Shown: in pieces, positions 32,363-45,529 of the stretch
Position numbering within the stretch: position 1 is the first letter of the stretch
How the letters are laid out: each line of letters starts with the position of its first letter
Origin: Corynespora cassiicola
Taxonomy: Eukaryota; Ascomycota; Dothideomycetes; Pleosporales; Corynesporascaceae
NCBI GenBank assembly: GCA_022059125.1
Contig: JAEUWY010000015.1
Location: 558,001-622,000, forward strand
Direction of reading: 5' to 3'
Length of the DNA stretch: 64,000 nt
Program-made: the position numbers and the translations under genes
The notes under the pieces: model-generated
Told to the model about the DNA's origin: nothing
The model's database searches: none
What the model saw: only the letters and a program-made list of their open reading frames with translations

Positions 32363-32952
32363 TCAAGCTGCTGCTGGCTGTGCCTGCTGTGCCTGCGACT
32401 GTATTTGAATAATCTAGGGGATAATGATTTAGTATAGTTCGCATCCTCAGATTAAGACAGGGAGAATCGGCTTACATCCATCTTGACCTTCTCACTCTTG
32501 TCCTGAATTTCCTTGATCTGCTTCTCAATGCGTTTTCTAGAAATAGTCAGCCTACATCCATACAAGCAGATGAGATCTCTTGGGCTTACATTTCCTTGTC
32601 AATAAATTCAAGGCGGCCATTGACAGCCATCACAGCCTCGGTCTTGTCCTGCTTTAGGAGCACAGGGCCGATCTGCTTGTAAATATTTGTTTCATCGTCG
32701 AGGAGATTGAATTCCTGTGGTGTGGATCCTTAGCAGCAAAAATTATGCACAGGAATGCAATAAATATCCTACCTTTTGCACTGTGGCGTTCTCCTGCTGT
32801 TGCGACTCGAGCTTCTGGCGGGCTTCCACTGCGGTGGAGAGCTCTGGAGAGAAGTTAGCAAATATTTTCAAACAATCGTGACCCCACTTGCCTCCCTGCA
32901 GCTTCTGGTAGCCTTCAGAAAGCTCTTGCAGCTTCTTCTGCACTTCGGACAT
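32363..32952 (-). CDS. YKE2: Prefoldin subunit 6
   Basis: Five exons, 32952-32892, 32843-32773, 32714-32590, 32536-32476 and 32413-32363, encode 122 aa, the usual length. The protein is two long coiled-coil helices around a beta hairpin: MSEVQKKLQELSEGYQKLQ, ELSTAVEARQKLESQQQENA, then LLDDETNIYKQIGPVLLKQD, AVMAVNGRLEFIDKEIKRIE and KQIKEIQDKSEKVKMDI, all typical of beta-type prefoldin 6. The tail is Gln/Ala-rich. Intron 1 must use a GC donor (G|GCAAGT) because a GT choice breaks the frame. Prefoldin hands unfolded actin and tubulin to CCT, whose zeta subunit is also in this window. It is head-to-head with VPS4. Confidence 0.93.
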
Positions 32953-33374
32953 TGTTCTCGTGATGCTGAGTAACGGCAGCCAAAAAGTTTAGGGAGCCGA
33001 TCGCAAGGTAGAAGGCGGCGTGTCTGGCCACCAGTTTCGGCCTAGCGCCGAGGGGCAGTAGGCACGTGATAATGACCGTGGACCTAGCAACGGCACGAAA
33101 CCTTGGAACCCTCTTCAATCGCCGCCGACCCAGCACAAGTAGACAACTGCGCGTCCTCGTCCTCTTCACAGATTGCGATAATCTAAGGGAATCGCCCCAG
33201 CCCATCGTACATTCGCCAACGACCGCCCGCAACCGTCGCACGCCTGCCCCGCTCCGACTCTCCTCCGCCGTTCGTCCCACCGGTGTTTCCACACGCCCCG
33301 CGTAAACACAACCTCGACCCCCTCCCCATAAGATCACTAGTGCTGCGGCGGGAAGCCCAGCAAAAGCGCACAAG
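32953..33374. promoter_or_regulatory. Bidirectional promoter prefoldin-6 / VPS4
   Basis: 422 bp between two divergent starts. No other feature is supported. Confidence 0.5.
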
Positions 33375-34987
<1,613 letters not shown>

Positions 34988-35346
34988 TGAGACACGGATT
35001 AATCCATCTTCGGGGTATGTCTGAAAATCTCGAGTTGAACCTTTTTGGTTCACCTGCTTTTTTTCGTTTCTTCAAACCAGACCCTTTTTCTTGTCGGCAT
35101 AGCGGTCTTTGTGTTTTGAGCGGGTACATTGGCGTTCGAGGAGACAAATGGAGAAAGTCGGTCAGTCGAACGGACTCGCGAGTTATCATCGAGTCTACTA
35201 CGTACGTGCGTTGAAATGAGAGACCCAATCATACCTACTACATATCCACCTATACAAACAGAAGAACATGCATTGATCATATTTGTTCTATCAATGACTT
35301 GACAACCAAAAATAAAGTTGAGCAAATGGCGAGCACATGTCGAACA
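34988..35346. other. VPS4 3' flank
   Basis: 3' UTR and spacer; no gene seen. Confidence 0.4.
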
Positions 35347-35487
35347 AGTTAATCCCCCCCAAGCTCAAGTGTCTATAATGCTTCTATATTTGTTATGACA
35401 GGTAGAATAAGCTGTCGGCTGCATACTCAACTTACCTGATTACACACCATTCTCTCGCGCTAGACACCTGAACCAGAGGAAGGACTG
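35347..35487 (-). mobile_element. MITE family copy C
   Basis: About 141 bp. Left end TTAATCCCCCCCAAGCTCAA then GTGTCTA; right end TAGACACCTGAACCAGAGGA then AGGACTG. In reverse it carries GTATGCAGCCGACAG, the family core. The flanking TA is not preserved on the right (CA). It lies about 360 bp past the VPS4 stop. Confidence 0.7.
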
Positions 35488-36041
35488 CAAATTCGAAAAG
35501 ACGACACAAGCATCACAGACTCAGCCGAAAAAAAAAACCCCGTATAAAAGATCTCAGCATCTCCCGATTTGCACAAGCAAGCTAGCTAGCTACGAAAAAA
35601 AATAGTACCTCGCTACCCTCGCTCCAATGCCACCGGGTCGATTCCGCCTACCTACCCATCCATCCGTCTGCTGAGAAAACACAAAAGAAGCCATCGCGCC
35701 ACCACCCATCTATCCCAAAGCCTTTGCAGAACAAAGGCACATACATACACTGGCGGACCCGGAGTGATTGAGAGAAGAAAAAAAACAAGGGGAGAAAGCG
35801 TCTTTTTGAGTTGGCTGTCATCGTAGCCGTCGTCGTCTGCGTCTGTATGGCAGTCGAGCCGGTTCTCCCGACTGCGTGTGTACGCTGGATGCTAGACGGG
35901 GCGAGACAAGGGTACGACAAGGCCAAGACCTGACGTGGGGGAATCGGTGCTATGAAAGGGGGAATACAAGGAAAGGGGACCAAGGAGAAAGAGAGAGAGA
36001 GAGAACATAGGGGACGAGACCGTGCAAAAGGGCATGTACTA

Positions 36042-36083
<42 letters not shown>

Positions 36084-36262
36084 ACCCAGAAGCTTCCCTT
36101 CCAAAATCGTGCCGAACCATATTCATGCCATGCAACGTCGTCAACTTGTTCGTGCCAGCGATGCTCGTCAGACATTCAACGCCATTTTTTCCCCGTTTAT
36201 GCCATACCATGCCGTCGTGTTTGGCCTGTGGTGCCAAGTACTCCTGCTTAAGAGTCTGAAAT
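35488..36262. other. Spacer with simple repeats before Kap121 3' end
   Basis: Contains an AG-dinucleotide run near 35990-36004 and a GCTT array (listed separately). Long frames here come from low-complexity sequence. No gene is supported. Confidence 0.4.
36045..36083 (+). repeat. (GCTT)n microsatellite
   Basis: About nine and a half perfect tandem GCTT units, in the 3' flank of the Kap121 gene. Confidence 0.95.
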
Positions 36263-39200
36263 CTAGCTGAAATAAGCTTGCGCCGTCTGCTGCTGCTCGG
36301 GCGTCAGGGCGGCGACGACCTGGGCGAGATTTGTGTTGGTGGTCTGGACGAGATGCTTGGTCGAGGTGACGACACGCGAGGCGTTGTTGCCCTGCAGGGT
36401 CTCAGCCTCGAGAGCCTGGATGACGAAGGTGATGACCTTGGGAGCCTGGTTGAGGACTGCGGGGTTTTGTCTACAAGGCAAGTTAGTAGGTGGCGCATAA
36501 CAAACTATTAGAGAACACTTACTGCTCAATCAGCTGTGACAAGAATGTGTAGGCAAAAGGAGCGGCCTCCTCGTCGTTGGTGACCGGCAGAGTGTCGATC
36601 CAGGCAGTAGCCACATCCTGCCAGTTCTGCACCTTGGCGGCGTTGTGGAGCAGGATCTTTGCAATGCTGGCGCATGCGTTTTCCGTGGCGAATACATCAT
36701 CATCTTCCCGTGCATTAGGGCGCTGGACAACCTGGAACAGCATAGGAAGGCTGGCGGCAGCAAAGTCAGACCAGGCATCACCACCCTTGTGTGCAGCAAC
36801 ACCGACACCGTAGGCAGCGGCTTGTCGGTTAGCAGGAACATCATCCTGAAGACCATCAATGAGGGGCTGGATGATGTGATCGCGGTAAGTCCAGGACTGA
36901 GGACCGCAGAACTCAAGGACGTCGTCGAAAATGCAGATGGCCCACTGGCGCTGCGTAGGATCCCGGTTGATGGCAGCCATCTTGTAGAACTCGATGAGAC
37001 GCTCCCAATGAGGCAAGAAAGCGGTACCCATGCTCTTAAATATGGTATGGAACGCCTTGTTCATGTCCGAAAGCAGGGTCTGGTCGTCTTCGATAGCGAA
37101 AAGGGTCTCCTCGGAAGCTTCCTCGCCGTCTTCGATTTCTGCCTGCTCTTCCAACCGCTCCTTCACACGGTTCTGATAATCTTCAAGGACGCTGCGAGCC
37201 GACTCGATGAAGGTAGCCATGTGGGTGCTCGTCAGGCAGTTCTTGCCAATGCACTCCACGCACTCGTAGAAGCACTGGTACATTTCGGCCAGGGTGTCGA
37301 TGGCAGGCTCGGTGCTGAGAACTTCCAAGACGCGCTCAACAGTGCGCTCCCAAAGCTGGCCAAGCTGAGTCGACTCGGGACCGTGTGCCTTCTTGTAGGC
37401 GTTGAGAAGAGCGGGCACACACTTTGCCGATGCAACACGTACGGGGTCGTGGAAGAAGAAGGCCAGACCCGGAAGGGCAATCTTGTCCATGATGTCGTTA
37501 ACATATGGCTCGAAAGCATCTTCAAGGACCTGAGCGTAAATGACGATTAGCTCAATAGCCATGTGCTTATCATCCAAGGTACTGGTCTTAATACCAATCA
37601 CCTTGCCCTTCAAGGGAACAAGTTCCCACCCTTCTTCGTCTTGAATTGCAGCGACCTGCTCCTCATCATCGAGCAATTGAATGTCAGCCTTGGCTCCAGC
37701 GAGCTCGGTCAAGGGTGGGATAACGCCAGCAAGGAAAGGCACAAACTCGCGTCCCAGAACGCGGCACATACGGCCCCAGCAGTGGAGCAGGTAAGAAGCC
37801 TGAGGATCGTCGGGGTCGGATACAGTGTTTTGGATGCGTCCAAGTAGCTGCACCAGGCCGAGGGCATCGTCACCCATACGTTCCTTGCCCACGGCAAGAG
37901 CGATGAGAGTAGCACACTCCATTGCCTTGGCCCTGAGTAGGCGGTACTCTTTTGACTGCTCTTCGTTCAAGACATTGAACAAAAGAGGCATCAAGGTGCC
38001 GTAGTATTTGGAGAAAGCTGCCTCGGCGGAGTCCGCAACCGTGGCGATGGTGGACAAGGCCTGTTCCTGCACAAAACGTTTCGGGCTCTGGAGGAGCATG
38101 AGAAGGTGGTTAAGGAGCTGATCCAGGTATGGCTCGAGGATGGTCTTCTCGGCCTCTTCGCAGAAGTTGACCAAGGCAGCGGCAGCGTGGGCTTGAACGC
38201 GGGGTTCCTGGGATTCCAACACAGGAATAATGTTGGGGAGGACAACCTGGTGGTACTTCTCCTGCATGGTTCCAGCGAAGTCAGTGCTCATCTGACCCAC
38301 GGCATTGCAGCCTGCCCAGCGGACACGCGGGTGGGGATCGCGGAGGGCAGGTAGAACAAGTTCGAGGACTTTATCGAGCTCGCCAACCATCAATTCACGG
38401 CAGCCCTCGGAGATGGCAGAAATGGCCATCAATGCGGCATGCCTGTCCCGCCATGCAGAAGAGGTCATCATGCGCGGAAGCCAGTTGAAAGTAGGGGGAA
38501 GCACGACTTGACCGCCCAATTTATTCGCCAAACGGTCCATACACTGCTCTCCTGCAACGTGGTTAGAGTCGCTCTCGTCCGCATCAAGCTGTTTCTGGTC
38601 AGTACAATGACGTTCATGTCTCTTTCTGCGACTACTCACGTCCTCGGAAGCATTCCAGTCTTCCGCATCATCGTCATCAATGCCCACGTCGGTCATCAAA
38701 GACAGACACTGCGTGACCATATCATTAGTGTAGTTGGGGTCCTTCTTGCACATCTGCGGCGCGCAATCGGCGAAAGTGGCCATGAGCTCAAGGGCATTCT
38801 GGCGGGGCTGCTCGCCAAGCTCCTTGTCTTGAATGACCGATATGCTGAACTGGACGAGGCTGTTGAACAAGGGCTTGAACATCTTGGGTGCAACCTCGGC
38901 CAGGTCTATCAAAGAAACCAGTGCTTTGGTGAGCAAATCTCCATCACCAGACTCCTTAATTGGGGGCAGGATGTTCAGGACTTCGGGAACAAGTTGGAAG
39001 TATTTCGGCTGGTTCTTCTTGGTGATGGATCGGAAGAAGTTGGCGAATGCCTCGACGGCGGAAATGCGGACCTGGAGGTTGTGAGCATGCTTTAAGCACA
39101 GCGTAGCGGGTTGAACATACGGAAGTCTCGGGGTCGGCGAAACCGGCCTTGAAAGCGCCTAGGACCACATCTTCATGTTGCTTCTGAATGATTCCTGGGG

Positions 39201-39808
39201 TGGTGGAGAATATCCTGAAGGCAGTCTCACGCTGGCCGGCATCGTTGGACTGGCTTGCCTGGAACAGAGCTCCCAGGAGCTCCGGCCATGCCACACCTGC
39301 GAATGGTCAGCTCTTGCCGGAGGCCACTATGGCGGTTCTTAGGTACCTTCATCCGTGTGCTGTCGCGCGAGCTCCGCCACAGCGTCCCCGACCTTGCTCC
39401 GCACCGAAGAATCGGTCTCCTTGGCCAAGCACTGCAGCAATTTGGTGCGGATGGCCTCTCGCTGGGCGTCGGGAAGGGTCAGAAACAGGTCGGCGGTCTG
39501 GCCTGAGGGTGCCTTGCGTGGCTTCGAGGACTGTCGCCTGAAGATCACAGCGGCGAATGTTCGAGTCTGGCAGCAAAAGGCCGTTAGCCGTGGCCGCAGC
39601 CGGCGACGGTGGCGCCTGTGCTTACCGATGTGTCCTGAGCAAGCTCGATCTGCTCAGAGAGGCCCATCAAGAGCACGTCAGGCCGCTCACCAGCCCACTC
39701 GCGGTTCAACTGGTCCTCCGCGTTGGTGCGCTCGACGTTGTCCGAGGACTGGAGGCCCTTGAGCAGGGCGGCCAGGGCCGTGTGGATTTCGGGGGCCAGG
39801 ACAGACAT
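36263..39808 (-). CDS. PSE1: Importin beta-3 (Kap121/Pse1, importin-5)
   Basis: Six exons, 39808-39626, 39566-39347, 39296-39121, 39071-38640, 38588-36523 and 36470-36263, give 1094 aa, the expected length for this karyopherin. The start MSVLAPEIHTALAALLKGLQ leads into HEAT repeats. Recognisable blocks are QLNREWAGERPDVLL, TFAAVIFRRQSSK, VRISAVEAFANFF, DDDAEDWNASED, PRVRWAGCNAVGQMSTDFAG, EPRVQAHAAAALVNFCEEA, LLDDEEQVAAIQDEEGWELV, and RQWAICIFDDVLEFCGP. It carries ribosomal proteins, histones and other cargo into the nucleus and binds Ran-GTP and nucleoporins. Introns are 47-59 bp, with GTAAGT/GTGAGT/GTATGT donors. No anomaly is seen. Confidence 0.96.
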
Positions 39809-40565
39809 GGTGGCTGGGAGTGGTGGTGTCGTGGGGTGCAGCCCCGATCTGTGGAGAGCGTGTGTTTGCGGCCAGGCAAGGGAATCCGGTGGAGGGAGTG
39901 GACTGCGGGGTGCCTGCGCGCGTGCGACGTGGGAGAGAGAGCGCGCAGCAGCCGGGGGCGTTGCAGAGGGATGGCAGAAACTCGACGAGCTCGGCACGCT
40001 GCAGGATCTTGGGTTCCCAGGGTCTGACTGCGGAAAAATTGGTGGGCGTGGTTGTTTTGGTGGGGTGAATGGCTTTCGCGAGGCGCGATCGCCGAAAAAA
40101 TGAGAGGGCTCGGAGCTGACAAGGGTGGACGTGTCGGGTTGCTTGAATGGTCAGGCCCAGAGCAGACAACCAGGGATCCGCAGGCTTGCAGGCTTTGCTT
40201 TGTTGTTTCACTATGCTCTGCAGGTACGTCAGAGGGCCGTCGTTGCAATGCACACGGCGCCGGCTTTTTGCTGTGCGGCGCCACGACGAAACGAGGGGTG
40301 GGAGAGGCCGGCCTGCAGGGTATGACACGGCGTGGGGAAGCACCCGGAAGAGCCTTTCTCAAGCAGGATTAACCAGTCAAATTGTTACCCGGAGCTACTA
40401 CAAACACCAAAGACTGCCCCCCAAGTCCTAGAATACAAAGCGATCAATCATCTTTACTACAAGTCCGTGCATCTAGGGATATCAAAGCCAAAACTAACAA
40501 TTCTACCGCTTCACGCCTATTACTCGCACTGCACTGGGGAACCACCCTCGCCCGCCACACCCCAT
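39809..40565. promoter_or_regulatory. Kap121 promoter and CBS-PB1 gene 3' flank
   Basis: About 760 bp. The C/G-rich part next to 39809 is presumably the Kap121 promoter and leader; near 40.4-40.56 kb is the 3' end of the next gene. No other feature was seen. Confidence 0.45.
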
Positions 40566-42706
40566 CTACCGGCTGGTCGCACGTCCAAGGGCGAACACGC
40601 CCACAATCACCACCGCCAGCGTGACGATGGCACCCGGCAGGAGCAGCTCGTTCGGCACCCCGGCGATGATCTCTTCCTGCCTGGGCTGAGCAGACGTCTG
40701 GCCCCGGCCCCGCGGACGGGCCTCCTCGTCGTCTTCGAAGAACTGCTTACGCTCCCGCAGAACTGACTCGGGCGGCGTGGGAGGCTTGGCCAGTGCGGGA
40801 GCCGGCTCGACAGTAGCCGGCAGTGGCGCCTGGTCGGGGTTGTGGACGAACAGGTCAACCTTCTCGCGGTGGGCGAGGCGAGAGAGGCTGATGGCCTCGA
40901 TCAAATCCTGGTTCGTTGTGATGGCTACAGTATCGCCCTCGTTGTCGAGATAGCTCAAGGCAAAGCCTGAGTCAGACAGCTGTCCGTTCTCGAACGTCGG
41001 GACGCCTCCAATCGAGTCAACTTCCGCACCGAGCTTGTGGATGACATTGGCGAGAAGCTCTTCGATGCCGGCAGAAGCAACGACCTGGAGACGGTGGACA
41101 CGTCCACTGGGGCTCTTGAACTTGAATGGGAAAGGCATGTCCTCTATCACGGTTGGCGGCGCACCAGCCAATGCAGAGGCCGGTGGCGACTCTCCTCCAT
41201 GATGGGAGGCAGACTCATTGGGGAGCACACTGTCGCCACGGTCATGGTATCCAGGGCGCTGGTGAGACATCATAGAACGGTGGTCTGGAGTGCCTGGTGC
41301 GTGGCTACCTTCTCCGGACACCATCGATTCGGTCTCGTTATCCAAGGACAGCCAGAACTTATTCCATGCTGGACCTTCATTGTCACCAGTGCTAATGTTG
41401 TTGATCTACAGCCTTGTTAGTCTAGCTTGTTGAAGAAATCGTGCTTTATCGTACCTGGTCGAGGGTAGCATAGGTCAACTTGAGAACGTCAACCATGCCA
41501 ACGATTTCACCAGCGTCGCTCATGACGGGCAGGTTAAGGTAGTGACCGTCTGTCTACGGGTCAGCCAAAATCTCTACAAAACGAAGAGTACACTGACCAT
41601 GCATCTTGCGAAGGGCAGCCTGGATGCTCATATCCATGGGAGCGAAGTCAGGATGAGGCGTCATGACCCTGACGACGCTGCAAGTGCTCGGATCAAGGCC
41701 AGCAGCAATGACACGGAGGACGACATCCTTGCTGGTGAAGATACCAGTGATGGATCCCTGGTCCTGAACCAGCACGGCAGTGGTGTGGTTCTCCTTCATC
41801 AGGGCAGCAGCCTCCTTGACCGAGGTACGGACAGAGACGGTGGTAGGAGGGAGACCTGTCAGGACAGTCTCCAGGGTGGGACCCGACATCTTTGCGCGAA
41901 TCGTCTCTACGTACTGGATGATTTGCTGGGGCTGGCTAGATCCAAGCTCGGCCTGCACACCCTCCAGCGCATCGTACAGTTTACGGGAGGAGCTGTATGC
42001 TCGCTCGAGTTTCTCCATGGCATCGTAGAAGCACTTGGTGATATCCAGGATACCCGAAATGTCGTGGTTCTCGTCCATGACGGGAAGGTGGCGGAACCCC
42101 TTCCTGACCATCAGGTCCAGTGCATCCGTAGCACTCGTGTCCGTCTTTGCACAGAGAGGGTTCTTGGTCATGATCTCCTCAATGGTGACATCGCGAGCCT
42201 TGACGCCGGCTCCGACCACGCGGAAGGCAAGGTCCTTGGCGGTGAAGATACCCGCAATACGGTCGTCGTCATCGGTGACCAGAACACAGTCCTCCCTTTT
42301 GGCGGCCATCAACTGGGCGGCCTCTGCGACGGTCGTATTGGGCTTGATCTGGAGAGCCGGGCTCGGCTTCAGGGCCAGAACGGTGCCCGGGGGCGCTTTC
42401 CTGGTCGGGCGGACTCGTCCGGTGGGATTCTTCTTTTTGTTCAGATCTGTCTCGATCTTGCGTCGGATGGCCTTTTTTTTCGCCGTCAGAACAACCTCAG
42501 CCCCTGGATCCAGGAAGCGACAAAGCACTCACCTCGTCCCTCTTCGACATCTTGGCCCGGCTGGCGCTGAGCGTCGAAGTCCCGGCATCGCTCTGTGACG
42601 CATGCTGCTGCTCAAGGGTCGGGCGTGGGATGCCGGACGGGCTGCTGGTGTACTGAACCTGCGAGCGGTTCTTGGGCGTGCCGCGCATGGTGCCCGTGTG
42701 CGACAT
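40566..42706 (-). CDS. CBS and PB1 domain protein with C-terminal membrane helix
   Basis: Four exons, 42706-42533, 42471-41598, 41549-41455 and 41405-40566, encode 660 aa. The N-terminus is Ser/Thr-rich. Two CBS pairs follow: about 95-205 (TVAEAAQLMAAKREDCVLV, FRHLPVMDENHDISGILDI) and about 262-375 (SVKEAAALMKENHTTAVLV, LNLPVMSDAGEIVGMVDVL). A PB1 domain (~470-565) starts PFPFKFKSPSGRVHRLQV and includes an acidic DNEGDTVAITTNQDL. The C-terminus holds a predicted helix (LLLPGAIVTLAVVIVGVFAL), suggesting a tail anchor. CBS pairs usually bind adenine nucleotides and PB1 mediates pairing with other PB1 or acidic partners; the pathway here is unknown. The last intron before HYLNLPVM has two AG candidates 5 bp apart, of which only the second keeps frame. 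Confidence 0.92.
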
Positions 42707-43503
42707 GGTTGGCAGCGGTTGGAATAGCAGGCCTGGTTGGCGGTGCTGAGAACAGTTGTTCGTGGGATGGGGTCCAGGCGGCGTGGTCTTGGATCTTATT
42801 CGAGCGTCTGTTGATGTAGCAGGAAAGGATCCCAGTTGCTAGGAAAACAACGCGCGGGCCCGTGTTCGGGAAAGCGCCGACCAGAGATCGGGTCACAGGG
42901 TCACGGCGGTGTAGGCCGGAATAACGCAGACGAAGGGCGAGGAGCAGCGAGTATGCACGGCCGGTGCACCATGGGCTTCACTCTGATGCACTGCGAATTA
43001 TGTGGTGCAGCACATTTTATATGGGGCTCGAAATCTTCCTTTGGAGCCGTTTCGCAGCACGCCCCCATGACCCATGGCATGTGCGCTGGGAGAGAGGCCT
43101 GGAGGGAGGCGGAGGCGGGTGCGAGCGAATGACGCAGCGCCCGGAATCACGTCTCGAAGCTCGACGCCTGCGAGCAGTGCAGTCCAGTCCAACCGAGTAA
43201 ACACAATGGCACAGTTGTGCCGCCGCCATCACTACCGCAGGCCCCGGAGTCGTCCCGAGTGCGTGTGGTCGAGTCGGGACGGTGATGATGGGGCCGCCAA
43301 GCGATAAGATAATCTTAGTGCGTTTCGCTACGCACACCAGCCCTCTCCGAATATTGAAGTCGCTTCAACCTCCGCGAGCCAGCAACGACACCACACCTCG
43401 ACAACCCCGTTTGCTGAATCCTAGATCCGTCAATCTTCGGTGCGCATGCCCTCCACCACCGCGGTTCCCCCCAGTACTGACGCCCGTCCAGAATCAGCCC
43501 ACC
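42707..43503. promoter_or_regulatory. Bidirectional promoter CBS-PB1 / RPS26
   Basis: About 800 bp between divergent start codons. The last 150 bp before RPS26 are pyrimidine-rich, common for fungal ribosomal-protein genes. No specific site is claimed. Confidence 0.5.
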
Positions 43504-44069
43504 ATGGTCAAGAAGCGAGCATCCAAGTACGCGATTTCGAAATGACTGCCCACGCCGCGAACGCACGAAGCTAACACTCTACAGCGGCCGCAACAAGAAG
43601 GGCCGCGGCCACGTCAAGCCCATCCGTTGCTCCAACTGCTCTCGATGCACCCCCAAGGACAAGGCAATCAAGAGATTCACCATCAGGAACATGGTCGAGT
43701 CTGCCGCCATCCGTACGTCTCCCGCGAGCGCCCCACGAACAACCCCCCGCGGCGGAACCTGAGAGGCTCTGGAAGGCATTGGCTAATTTTGTGGGCAGGT
43801 GATATCTCTGATGCCTCCGTCTTCGCCGAGTACACCGTCCCCAAGATGTACCTCAAGCTCCAGTACTGCGTGTCCTGCGCCATCCACGGAAAGATTGTCC
43901 GGTACGTCTCCAGCGACGGCCCCAGCACATGCAAAATGCCCTGGTTCTGACTAGCTACTCCAGTGTCCGCTCGAGGGAGGGTCGCCGCAACCGTGCCCCG
44001 CCGCCGCGCGTGAGGTACAACAAGGACGGAAAGAAGGTCAACCCCCAGCAGGCCGCCAAGACTGCGTAA
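43504..44069 (+). CDS. RPS26: 40S ribosomal protein S26
   Basis: Four exons, 43504-43526, 43585-43712, 43799-43901 and 43964-44069, encode 119 aa, the usual length. The sequence [38 protein letters not shown] and [19 protein letters not shown] includes the two CxxC pairs that bind zinc. The basic C-terminus is [19 protein letters not shown] and so on. eS26 sits at the mRNA exit channel of the small subunit. The first intron comes only 23 nt after the ATG, as often in ribosomal-protein genes. Confidence 0.97.
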
Positions 44070-44385
44070 AGCAGCACATCATGGTTTCGGGGGAGTGGTG
44101 ATTAAGTTCATGGCGCTTGGTATGGGTCTTACGGGTCCTTTCGGAATCTCATACGCGAAAACATGCATGAATCCATGGAAGTTCGGCAGGCCACTGTGAC
44201 GATTTATGGTTACAATGCTTGCTCATCTCACTCGGATGCGGTGAAAAACAGGGGCTAGCTATAAGCTTGTAAAACGGATATCCCAAATTCGATCTGCATC
44301 AAGCCATTTCCCCTGCCTGTGATACAAGTGCGTCATGTCAATGGTGTAATTGGGTGCTTTTTAGTTGGTATCCCGGTATAAGTTA

Positions 44386-44521
44386 CAGTACTCCCCCCAG
44401 CTCAGACGCCTAGCGCGACGCGGCCTTTTCGAATCAGGAAAGTTGATTGTGGACCCGACAAAGCATTTAGTAGCCGTCATAAAAAAAAACAAGCTGGAAA
44501 TCTGAGCCGGAATAGGACTGT
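44386..44521 (+). mobile_element. MITE family copy D, near-complete
   Basis: 136 bp. It starts CAGTACTCCCCCCAGCTCAG and ends GAGCCGGAATAGGACTG. Reversed, the end reads CAGTCCTATTCCGGCTCAGA, an imperfect inverted repeat of the start. The core GATTGTGGACCCGACAAAGC and an internal A9 run are present. Left flank is TA; right flank is TT. It sits between the 3' ends of RPS26 and the VanZ-like gene, 63 bp from the latter's stop. Confidence 0.82.
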
Positions 44522-44584
44522 TAACATTCCATTCCAAAGCCACGTTGGTCGGAAAAATCGTACAGGCATTACAAGGCCGTCTCA

Positions 44585-45529
44585 TCAGTCATTCCTCTTC
44601 TTACCGTCAGACACACCCAAATCACCATCGTGTGCTTGGCCATTGGATGCCTCAGTAGTGGGATCAGTATCCTCCCAGTCCTCCGCATTCTCATCCCAAT
44701 TGTCCAATTCCTCCTCCACAGTGGGCCTGACCACACCAGACTCCTGTCCCCCAATATCCTCGCCGAGCTCGACGTCATCGTCGCCAGCCACGGCATTGTA
44801 GCCCCTCGCTGCACGCTTGCGCTCCAGCATACGCTTGTGATACCAGTTGCATATTCCTATGGCTAAACCGGAGCCCAGCACATTTGCCACAATATCGTAA
44901 AGGTCAAAGTCGCGGTGGATCTGTCTGAGCATTAGCGTACCGTTTCCGCGCTTCTGCCATGCACTCTCCAGGCTGCCTCTCAATGCCGATGTTGGTGAAA
45001 GCCAAAGACTCTTCGACTAGAATCTCCAACAGCACCTTTAAGGGCGTAGAGTCACTTACCGGCAACAAGCCCTGAATAATCTCGCTACCTAACCCGAGGC
45101 CAATTGTGCAGACGGTGAAGGTCAACTGAAGCACTTTACGACGGTTTGTCTCTAGAATCCAGTAGAAGGCGAGGGTGAGCAGGAAAAAGGTGACGAAGTG
45201 TAGCACTTTATCAGACTGTTTGTAGGTTGGGATTTTGTAGTCTGGCGGTGAAAAGCCTGCCGCCGCCGCGAAGAAGGCTACGACCACGAAGGCTCCTATA
45301 CGCGGGTTAGCGAACGGGTATTGGACATAGGTTTCGCGGCACTCCGAGGCACCATGGATGGGCAGGATATGCACGCAATTCGGATATAGTTGCAAAATCC
45401 CTCTAGCATGCAGCCACAAGTACAGGCCTGTCTTCGGAGCTACCAGGGACCTTGGGCAGTGCCTGTCTGTCCTGTATCGAGGTATGACGGCATTGGATAC
45501 GTACCTACGAACGGTTTTCGGATGCGCAT
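44585..45529 (-). CDS. VanZ-like membrane protein
   Basis: Exons 45529-45505, 45295-45060 and 44920-44585 encode 198 aa. The 25-nt first exon encodes MRIRKPFV, the family-like N-terminus, continuing GAFVVVAFFAAAAGFSPP across a 209-bp intron. The second intron is 139 bp. VanZ-type signatures: YKQSDKVLHFVTFFLLTLAF (charged DK-LH between helices), LGLGSEIIQGLLP, and RDFDLYDIVANVLGSGLAIG. About four membrane helices. A hydrophilic tail starts WYHKRMLERKRAARGYN and ends in a long acidic run (~145-190). The function of fungal VanZ-like proteins is unknown to me. Both introns are unusually long for this window, so boundaries carry some doubt, though all phases fit. Confidence 0.82.

Noticed and set aside
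35648..36175. 175-codon minus-strand frame
   Set aside because: Spans the microsatellite and AG run; composition artefact without domain.
36047..36270. Frames encoding LLACLLACLLA repeats
   Set aside because: They are translations of the GCTT microsatellite.
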